Source: Archangium violaceum (GTDB taxonomy: Bacteria; Myxococcota; Myxococcia; Myxococcales; Myxococcaceae). Taken from it: a DNA stretch of 64,000 nt. Of this stretch, positions 24,240-34,100 are shown piece by piece. The position numbers and the translations under genes are program-made. Position 1 is the first letter of the stretch. Every line of letters starts with the position of its first letter. The stretch is taken from NCBI RefSeq assembly GCF_016887565.1, contig NZ_CP069396.1, positions 6,926,001-6,990,000 on the forward strand, given 5' to 3'. The notes beneath the pieces are model-generated. The model was not told the DNA's origin. It saw nothing but the letters and a program-made list of their open reading frames with translations, and did not search any database.

Positions 24240-24370
24240 TCAGAGAATGGAGATCAACCGCTCCGCGAGCGGTGGCTTGTCGTAGCTGCTCGGGCCGCCG
24301 AACTCGATCGTGCATTCCCGGATCGAGTATTCAGCCTGCCGGGCAAGTTCGTCACACAGACTTCGAACTA
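24240..24370 (-). pseudogene. diverged 3' remnant of a DUF4377 lipoprotein gene
   Basis: Read on the minus strand to the TGA at 24242-24240, this encodes LCDELARQAEYSIREC followed by TIEFGGPSSYDKPPLAERLI. The intact gene ends LCGELARLAGDSTRRF and TLEFSYPSSYDKPLVAERLI. The rest of the gene is missing; its place is taken by the small gene after the Rhs toxin. With the esterase fragment it shows that a two-gene block was duplicated and then truncated. Confidence 0.75.
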
Positions 24371-24652
24371 CTTCGAACGATCCCATTTGTCGCGACTACC
24401 GATGATCAACGGCATTATTTGAGCCTCCACTTCCTCGCGACTCCAGGTACCACCAGGAAAGAACGACCATGCCCCAATTGGCATCAATTCCGCGAGACCA
24501 AGCCCAAAGGCCTCTCGCAAATGAGCAATTACCGGCACACGAGCATCTTTCCCAACGCCAAGCGAATCACAAATCTCAACAACCATGTCACACACCGATT
24601 CACCCTGTTTGGCCATCTCACGAATCTTAAAAACCACATTGGAGTTCAGCAT
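24368..24652 (-). CDS. small protein downstream of Rhs toxin, probable immunity protein
   Basis: This 94-residue soluble protein is rich in charged residues and has no signal peptide (LNSNVVFKIREMAKQ start, then DMVVEICDSLGVGKDARVPV). I recognise no family. It begins nine bases after the Rhs stop, with aggggga just before the start; a GTG at 24655 is an alternative. Base composition is much more AT-rich than the surroundings and matches the toxin tip. A small cytoplasmic protein directly behind a variable Rhs C-terminus is the standard place for the cognate immunity protein. That function is inferred from context, not from homology. Confidence 0.72.
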   Translation of the reverse strand: MLNSNVVFKIREMAKQGESVCDMVVEICDSLGVGKDARVPVIAHLREAFGLGLAELMPIGAWSFFPGGTWSREEVEAQIMPLIIGSRDKWDRSK

Positions 24653-25110
24653 CACTCCCCCTATTCAAACCTCACCTCAATATTAGTATAAGCCCCCATC
24701 TCGCCTTCTATCTTCTCCAGCGTTGGCTTCGTAAACTCGTACTCAGCTGCTCGCCTTCCGGTCCACGCCTGCTTCACCGCTTCCTCCAGGGGCACCCCCT
24801 TTGCCGTAAGCTCATTCACCTTGGCCAAGTTATCACCGTACACCCACTTGCCCCTGACAGCCTTCACTTTGGGACCGAAGTGATTCATCATCTTAAAAAA
24901 CATATCACTTCCACGCACGGGAGATTCTTTACCAGCCTCAATGACCATTTCGACAACACCTTTTTCATCTATCGCTCCAAGAATACCATACTTGGTACCA
25001 GGAATAGTAAATACAAAGTCTTCCGCAGATCCCGGACCAAGACTGATAAAGAGTCGCCGAGAAACCGGATGTTCATGAGTAAGAGCCGCAAATGTCTCCG
25101 GCAATTCACC
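24368..25110. other. AT-rich island covering toxin tip and immunity gene
   Basis: Counts on 60-base lines give 21 G+C at 24961-25020, 28 at 24541-24600 and 29 at 24601-24660. Most of the window has about 38-44 per 60. The drop begins inside the Rhs C-terminal region and ends with the small gene, as expected if the toxin-immunity cassette was acquired separately from the conserved Rhs shell. Confidence 0.8.
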
Positions 25111-28100
25111 ATTCTCGCCAGCTACAGCAGCCCGAAGCGCCGACTCGTCGGAGTAGTGCTGGATTTGCTGCCCAGTACTACGCGCCCAACCAACCACCTC
25201 ATCAGCTGACTTGAGATTGCGGAAGTACATGCGCGCCCTTTTCAGCGCCACTCCGCCAACCTTGACCACGATGTAGCCGCCGCCCGCTGTCGCGGCCATC
25301 AACACAAGGTCTCCCTTGCTCGTCGGCACCCCCATCATGCCCGCCACCAGCACGGTGCGTTCGGCGTACTCATCCGCCTGCTTCACGCCCTCGCGATTCA
25401 GCTTGACGGCATAGGCGCGGCCATCCCAGCCCTCGAGCACTTCTCTGTCGAAGCTGTCGCTGAGTTGCTTGCGCGCATGGAAGCCACGGCGGATTCCTGA
25501 TGCGATGGCCTCCTTACGCAAAAACCCAAGATCCTTGTCGTCGGCGTAACGCTCCTCGACGAAGTTGATTGCAGCGGTGATGCCTTCCATCGAGCCAGCA
25601 GCCAAAAGGCCTGCGGATTCGAATCGTTCCGCAGCGTTGAAGAGATCGTCTGCGGTATCGCTCTCTTCGACGTGGAACTCGCCCTTCGCCACATCGTAGG
25701 TGTAGTGGCCTGTCGGATCCGTGTACCGCAGCGGATTCCCATGGGCATACACATAGCGATGCAGACTCGGCGCATCGCCCAGCCCCCCTTCGTACGAGTC
25801 ACGGTTGATGAACCTACCCAGATCGCTGTCGTAGTATCGAGCCCGGGCGTAGGTAAGGCCCGTCTCCGGATCATACTGGTGCCCCGTGTAGCCAAGCTTG
25901 AAGTCCGCGACCAAAGGCGCGGTCTCGCTACGATAGCTACCCCAGGCGTCGTACTTGCGCGTAGTCGAGACGGTACCAGCGACAGACGTAACATCGGTGA
26001 CGCTGCCCAGCACATCGGTGTGGAGAATGCGTGTGTTGGTGCTGCCAGAGATTTCGCTGACGGCAAGCGGCCCCGCCGCGTAGTGGTAGCGGCGCTTCGC
26101 TGGCTGGCTCGTCTGTGCCGCATCCAACTCCTGGAGAACGAAGTCGTCATCCAGCACATACGACACGTTCTCGGAAGCGGTCTTCCGGCTCACCCGCTGG
26201 AGGTTGGCGTCGTAGTCATAGCGACCCACTTCCGTAGTGGTTGTGAGTGTGACATCGAACACGACCGTCAGCGTATTACGCACGTCCCATGCGAACGTCC
26301 GCGTAATACCCCCCTTCAGCTTCGACACCAGGTTGCCGTTGAGGTCGTAGCCGAAGGTGATGGCGCGAGCCGCGTCCTTCGCATCCGTGCTGGTCCGCAA
26401 CCAGTCCGCACGATTGAGGGCGTACGTCACGTCGCGGAACAGGCTCGAATACTCTACCCCGTACGCTTCGGGCCCCAGTGAGGTGACGTACTCCGAGGAT
26501 ACTTCCTTCTCTCCCGTCCGGTTCCCCACCGCATCCAGACGGTAGAGGACGGCCCTGCCCGCCAGGATGCGAGTCCCCGTCAGCCGGTCCAGCTCGTCGT
26601 AGCCGTACTCCGTCTGCTCCTCGGTCTCCAGTTTCTGGTCTGCCGCGTTGGTCCGCAACTCCTTCAGACCGTTGCGGTTGCCATTGTTGTCATATCCATA
26701 CTCGGAGCGGCTGAGGAGTGTGGCGCCGTCCCCCAGGCTGCAGTCGGCATTGAGCGACCCACGCGCGGTCAATTGCTTCGACAACCGACCCGCGTTGTCA
26801 TAGCAGCGCGCCTCCCTCACATCATTGGGGTGCGTGGTGAGCTTGAGCAATCCATCGGGCCAGTAGAAGTACTCCGTCGTACCCAATGCGAGAACGGCTG
26901 TCTTCAACCGATCCAGCGCATCGTACGTGTACGTGGTGGTTGCGTTGTCCGCGTCGCGCACCTCGGTTCGGTTACCCTTGTCATCGTACTTGTACGTGAC
27001 GGTGACGTTTCTGCTGCCGTAGTAGCGCGCCCGCAGCCACAGCCTGTCCAGATCGTCGTACCCGAAACGGGTCTGCTTCAACTCCTGCCCGGCCAGCGTC
27101 TGCTTCGTTTCCTTGACGAGAGTCTGGTTGCCATTCTCGTCGTACTCGAAGGACTGCGCTTCGACGTAAGGCATCTCTCGGGCCACAGGGCTCGAGTAGG
27201 AGCGCGACACGAGTCGGTTGAGCACCCCGTAAGTGGACGTCGTCACCTGTCCCTTCGGGTCCGTCTCGGTCTCGATGTTCCCGTTGTTGTCGTACGTCCA
27301 CTCCCAGGTGAGGGTACCGAGATCTCCGTCCGAAGTGGCCTGATCCTCGGTGCCAGGCAGGCTGGCACGGCCGGACAGCCTCGTGTGTGGATCCAGGTGC
27401 TGGTGCTCGGCACTGCGAAGGTTTCGCTCGTCGTACTCGTACGTCGTCAGGTGCCCGTTGGCATCCTGCTTGGCCACCAGGTTGCGTGCCTTGTCGTAGA
27501 CAAACGTGTACTTGCCTTCGTTCGCATCAATGCTCTGGGTGAGCTTGCCCAGCTCGTCATACTCATACTTCGTGACGTAGGAACCGTCACACACGGCCGT
27601 CTTGATGGCCTCGAACGACAACCCGATGGTGTTGCCGTGCGTCAGGGTCGCATTGCCGAGCGGACGCTTCTCGCACAGCTTGTTGCCGGCCTTGTCGTAG
27701 GCAGATGCCCACACATGGCCCATCGCATTCTCGCGCCGCACCAGACGGTTCAGACCGTCGAAGCTGTTGCGCTCGTCGTAGGTGACGCCCCCCACCAGCG
27801 CGCGCGGCCCCTTCCAGGCCACCAGATTGCCCGCCTCGTCGTACGTGTACTTCGTCGTCGCCGCATCGGCCGAGCCCGCCCCAAGCGTCTCCTCCAGCTT
27901 GCGTCCGGCTCCGTCGTACAGCCACTCCTTGCGGTGGAGGTTCGCGTCGATCACCGCGACCACTTCGTCCCGGGCGCTGTACTCCGTCTCATCCGTCTGC
28001 AGCAGCGGCGAGGTGCCTCGGGTGGTGCGTACCACGCGGCCCAGGCCATCCTTCTGATTCACCAGGGGAATGCCGCGACGGTCGGTGAGCGTCTCACGCT

Positions 28101-31100
28101 GCTGGGCATCCTCGTAGAGGATGGACTGCCGGTACTTCAACACCGCGGACCCGTCGACAATGTCCTCCTCGTCCTGAGCCTTCAGACGGTCGGCCTTGTC
28201 GTACCGCAGGAGAGTCCGGTAGCCCTTGCGATCACGCCGCTCGCGAACATTGACGGCGTCGTAGCGCGAGACCTGCGCCTTCCCCTTCGCATCCACCACG
28301 CTGAGCTCTCGGCCCAGGGCATCCCGGTAGCGCCGTGTGGTGTTGTCGCGCGCATCCTTCTCCTCCACGGATGTCACGCCATCCGGCCCCGCCAGGTCGA
28401 AGTACGTCCGCGTCAACAGGTCCAGAGGCGTCCCGTTGTTGGACAGGGACTCCACCAGCCAGTCGGTGACGGGCCGACGGAACATGTCGAAGGTGAACTC
28501 GCGACGAATCCCCCGCGCGTCCACCCGTCCGATGACCGCCCCTTCCCCGTCGTACTCGACGCTCTCCGTCGCCTCCATCGGGCGGTGCGTCTCCAGGAGC
28601 CGCTTCAGGGCGTCGTACACGTACGTCGTCTTGCGACCGAGCGGATCCACCTCGGTTGTCAGGTTGCCGTTGCCGTCGTACCCGCGCAGGGTGGTCAGGG
28701 ACAGTGCGGGTCCCACGGCCTCGACAGGCGTACGCGACAACTTGCCGGAGCCATCGTCCACCACCACGCGGATGACACGGTCGAGGTCATCCTTCACCGT
28801 CGTGGTGACGAAGTTCCGGGCATCCTTCACCGTGACGGTGTTCTCCGCGTCCGTGTAGCGCGTCTCGACGTGCCGCTCGCGCTGGACCAGAGAGCCACTC
28901 GCGTTCGGGTGGAGGTACTTCTCCTCCACGTACACCGGCCGATTGAGACCGTCGTACGTCGTCGTCCGCGTCAGGTGGACGGTGCCGCCCGTGCGATTCT
29001 CGAGGACCCTCGGGTTCCCAGCGTGATCGTACGTCCGGCGCTCCTCGCGGCCCTCGGCATCCACCGCGCTCACCAGCCGGTTGGCGAAGTCATAGGTCAT
29101 CCGCGTGAGGTGTGCGTTGCCGTCCGTCTTCTTCGTGGGATTGCCCACGAGGTCGTAGCGGGCCGTCGGCTCGTAGCGCACGGGTGTCACCGACGCGAAG
29201 CTGGCTCCCGGCACGGAGGGCATCCGGGTGCGCACCACCCGGTAGAGCGAGTCGAGCACGTGATCCGTCCGCTGCCCGTGGAGGTTGGTCTCGTAGACCT
29301 TGTTACCCACGGCGTCGTAGCCGAACGTCGCCGTCACCACCTCGCTGGCCGAGTCGTTCACGCCCCCCTGCGACCCATACCGGGCCGCGCCTTCCAGGAC
29401 GCGCACGGAGGTCTGGATCGGCCGGTCACCCCAGTCATACGTGGTGATCGCCGTCACCCCGCGGCGATCCGTCACATGCGTGCGATTGCTCGCCTTGTCG
29501 TAATCATACGCGATGACGAGCTCCTCGCTCAGACCATTGCCGGACTCACGCACATTCTTGACACGGTTGAGCGCATCGAGCTCGTAGCGGCGCTCGAAGC
29601 CGATGCTGTCGTTCTTCTCGCTCTTGAGCTGGCCACCCGGGTAGTAGTCGAACGTCTGGACGATGGACGGCGAGGCCACGGACAGATGTGGCCCACCCGC
29701 CGCCTTGTCGTTGAACCGGGTCGTGCTCTTGACGCGATCCAGCCCGTCATACGTCCACTCGGTATCGTGCCCGAAGGTGTCCGTCTGCTTTTCCGTCAAC
29801 CCGCGCTTGTTGCGGAAGAACTCGGTCCTGAGCTCCTGGGTGTCGTTCACGTACGCCACCTGGACGGAGGGCAGACCCCAATCGTCATACGCCGCGTTCC
29901 GGGTGTGCTGGATGCGCTCACTCGCACTCGCGCCTTCGAGCCACGTCTCCAGCGGATCACCCGGGAGCGCATCCGCGGGGCAGGACAACACTCCATTCAC
30001 CTTGCACCAGGTCCGGTGCTGCACGATGTCGTCAGGCCCTGACGACAACTGCGCCGCGAGTTCCTTGCACGTCTTCGTGCCCGTCCGCTCCGCGCTGGCA
30101 ACGGTCTGCGCATACTGGCGGCTGCTCAGGACGAGCCCGGTCCCAACGGCCGTGCCGGTGCGTGGATCCTCACCATTGGAGTTCAGCACCAACAGCGTGA
30201 TGCGTCCCTCGGAGTCCATGGAGCAGACCGGCACGCTGAAGGCCGGATCGTAGCTCCACTTCTCCACCACCTCGCCGTGCACCTTCGTCTCGTCCTGGCC
30301 ATCCTTGACGGACTCGGTGGCCGCACCATCTCCGGAGGCGGGCAGCGGCGCGAGTGAAATCCGGCGCTCGATGAGGTTGCCAAAGCCGTCATACTTGAAG
30401 GACGTGCCACGGCCGCGGGCATCCATCTCGGAGTCGCGGCGCATGTGGAGAGGATCCCATTTGGCGGAGGTCGTCGCGGTGAGCGTCGTGGACAGGGGCC
30501 GCTCCGTTCTCGCCACCGTGCCATCCAGGCCCATGTAGTAACGCGTGCCCTTGGTGACCTCCGGGCGCGGTCCCTTCACCTCGGTCACGAAGGCGGTGAT
30601 GGGCGACCCGAACACCTGCAGCTCGCTCCGCTCCAGGCTGTAGATGAACTCGGTGGTGGCCCCCTCCGGCTCGTTCACGTAGCGAACGCGCTCCGACTTG
30701 TTCCCGAACCTCAGGAAGTCAGTCTCACCCGGGAGCCGATCCTCGGGCTGATAGTAGACATAGGACGTGGTGTTGCCGTTGGCATCCGTCCACGAGGTCA
30801 GATTGTTCCGCAGCTCGTCGAGCGGGTTGTCCACATAGGCGTAGGACTCCTGCCGCAGTGGCGTCTGCCCCTCCAGCGACTCGGGGCACGGACCGTCGTA
30901 ACGCTGGACGGCCGCGAGCATGCTCCGGGTGTTGTACAGATAGGCAATACACACGCCGAGGTGCTCGGGGTTGGCGGTCTCCGCCAGGACTTCGGGAGCG
31001 CTGGGATTGGAATAGAGCTCCACTGCCGACAGCAGCGCACGCGGTGCCCCGCTCACGCGCTCATAGCGGAACTGCAGGAAGCGCTGACGGCCGGGCTCGT

Positions 31101-34100
31101 AGACACGCCCCACCTCGTAATCGGTTCCGGGGCCCTCGTACTCGAACGTGAGCGCATTGCCCGCCGGGCTCCGGATGGACAGCAACTGGTGCCGAGGTCC
31201 CTCGGTGGTGCTGATGACCGGACCGTAGCGGTACTCCGTTCCATTCTTCGCCCGGTAGATCAGGATCTGCCGCGAGCCCGCCCCCGATCCCTCCGTCTCT
31301 CCGCGGAACGTGCCGTGGAAGCCATCCTGGGAGACGCACTCGGTCGGACCCGCCGGCTTGCACTCGAAGACCTGACCCGTACCCTCCCCGCCCACCACCA
31401 TGTAGCGGGCGACATTCAGATCCGCGTCCCACGAGGGCAGCACGTAGCCTCGGTACGAGTGCGTCCAACCCAGGCCGAACGGGCTGCCATCATGCCCGCG
31501 GTTCGTGTAGCTGCGCACCAGCTGCAACCCCGGGGCACGACCCTGCACCTCCAGGTCCACGCTCTGCTTGACGAGGTGTCCGTCGACGGTGCTGACGTCC
31601 TTGACGAAGGTGTGGCCCACGGGAAGCGCGCTCGCGTCCTCCACCGAGGTGATGAGCGGAATGTGCTGTGACTCAGTGCTGCCCGTCCGGGTCGGGAGGA
31701 AGTCCACGACGACTTCCTGGCCACTCGGATCCCCCGGGGGAACAAGGACCAACAAGGCTCCGTTCGAGGGATGATCCGGCAGGGGCACATCGTCCGCGAT
31801 CCTCGAGAGCTCCACCGCGCCATCGTCCTGGACCACCACATTGGCGCCCGCGATGGTCGCCGTGCCCGACTTGACCTCGAGCTTGCCCGTCTCGTTGACG
31901 CAGAGGGGAAGCTGCGCGGGACGGAAGATGGGCTTCGGGACCCGGACGGGCGTGACCTCCTCCGAATCCTTGGGCGTCCGGGCCGCCGCGAAGTTGCGGA
32001 CCGCCAGGACGATGCTCGCCCGGAGCTCACGGGTCGAGCTGCCAACGCCACCGAACTGCTTGCGCACGGAGAAGGTGTACGAGTCCCTCTTCTTCAGTTG
32101 CGTCCGAGCGTCCGGCCCTATCCTGAAGTCCGGCACATAGAACTCCACCTCCGCCTGTCCGCTTCCCGAGCCAACGGTCAACTCGAGGGGAATGCGGATC
32201 GTCGTGCCAGGGGGGACGAGCAAGCGCGACACATCCACGGGATCCCGCGCGAGGACGTCCGGGGATGGAACCTTGAACAGCTCGGTGCCCGCGATCTCCG
32301 GGCGCTGGATGATCCGCGCGTAGATGGGGAAGGTGCCGGGGTTCGACAGGTTGAGCCGCAAGGCCTCGTCATCCGGAGCGAGCTGACCGCACGGATTGAG
32401 CGGCTCCTCCGTACCACCCGGGCGCAGGCGCTTGACCTCGACCTCCGGCACACCGGAGTAGAAGGAGGAGACGAAGCGGTTGTCGCAGCACACCAGATCC
32501 TCGCCAACAACTCCGTACCCCTTCTTCTTGAAGACCTGCGCGAAGAAGGCCATCTCCTGCATGCCGTTCTCCACGTCGTAGGTCGGCCAGGCGACGACGT
32601 TGTCGTCCACGTCGATGCCGTCGGTTGCGCCCGATCCCAGCAAATAGGGAGGGGTCGTCTTGACGTCCGCCAGCAGCCTGGCCGCCGTCACCCGCCCCAT
32701 GATGACGTTGGCCCGCAGATCGGGCTCGTTCCCCTTCACCCGCGTCCAGCTTCCGCTCTCGTTCCGCAGGATCTCGACGATGAAGGGCTTGGGCACGGAG
32801 GCGCCGAACACACCGCTGCTGCCAGCGGTGTCCGGCGTGGCCAGACGGAAGGTGAACTCCTTCCCCACGAAAGAGTGGACGGTGAACGTCTGGGTCACCG
32901 TGCCGCTCTGAGCGAGCACCGTGACATCCGAGGGCGTGCCGGGGATGAAGCCCGCCACCACCATTCCGGAGGTGGGCGTCACCAGGGGGAGCTGCTGCTT
33001 CTGCTGCTCCGGATCGCTCCCCAGGAACTGCACCCGAGTCACGCCCCCTGTCTCCGGAATGAAGAAACGGCCCGCGGCGTCATTCGACGTCCAGGTGACG
33101 GTCTTGTTGGCGAGCGCGTTGCCATATTGGTCCGCGGCCCTGACCTCGAAGGGCAGACCAATCTCGACCCCGCTGTCACCGCTGTAGGTGCGCGTCGGGT
33201 CCACCTTCATCAACTGTGAGATCGGTCCCGGCTTCGCGGTGAACCAGAGGGGCTCCGCGAGTTTCATGGAACCCGTCGTCGTCGCGACCTCCGCCGTCAC
33301 CACGTTGAAGCCGTGAAGCTCCTGGTTGGGATCACCCGGCCAGAAGACGCCAAGGCGACCGATGTTGGTATCGGGGAAGGCCTTGACGGAGGCCCGTCCG
33401 AACCTGTTGGTCTGAACCGTGACCGTCTCGCTCTGGCTCGTGTCGCCCGCCTTCTGGAACTTCGGCTTGGACAGATCCGCGGTGCGGAAGGTGACCGCGG
33501 CTCCCCGCACGGGTACGCCGTCGGTGGTGGTGACGTAGACGGCGATCTCCTTGGGAAGAGCCTCTCCCACGGTCCCCTGCTGAAGGTCCGTATCGGGCAC
33601 CTTGAGGATGTGACCGATGAGCGAGGTGTCGTTGGTGGAGTCGGGCGCATTGGTCTCGAGGTAATCCGCGAGTGCGCGGTCCAACCAGGAATCGGGCGAC
33701 ACCACCGTCTGGCCACCGGAGAGCCGGCCGGACAGGAAATAACCACCCTCCTCCGTCTTCGGATCGCGAGCGATGAAGCCCGTCCCCGTCCAGTCGCGGA
33801 TCGTGAGAGGCGTCTTCGGAATGAGTACCTCACGGCCGTTGGCCACCAGCTCGCTCACGTCGGCGAGCACCTCGGGCGAGGCCAGCAGCTTGCCCAGCTC
33901 GGTCCCCACGTTCGCCGGGTCGATCCGCAGCACCGGCACGCCGTTCTCGTGCGCCGCCTGGAGCAGTGTCACGGCGGACACGGACTCCTCACCGGTGCTG
34001 TCGGCGAGCACCTTGGCTTCCAGGAAGGAGCCCTCGTAGCCAGAGAGGCGCAGCAGCGCGGCTCCCCGCCCCGCTACGAGCTCGAGCGGGGTCAGGCTGC

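Noticed and set aside
24361-24379. Two copies of cttcgaac next to the small gene's stop
   Set aside because: The repeat is only eight bases, with no third copy and no sign of an attachment site or target duplication.
26773-30042. Open frame of 1,089 codons antisense to the YD repeats
   Set aside because: It is a by-product of codon bias in the repeated sense frame, and no family is seen. Its apparent repeats follow the YD repeats.
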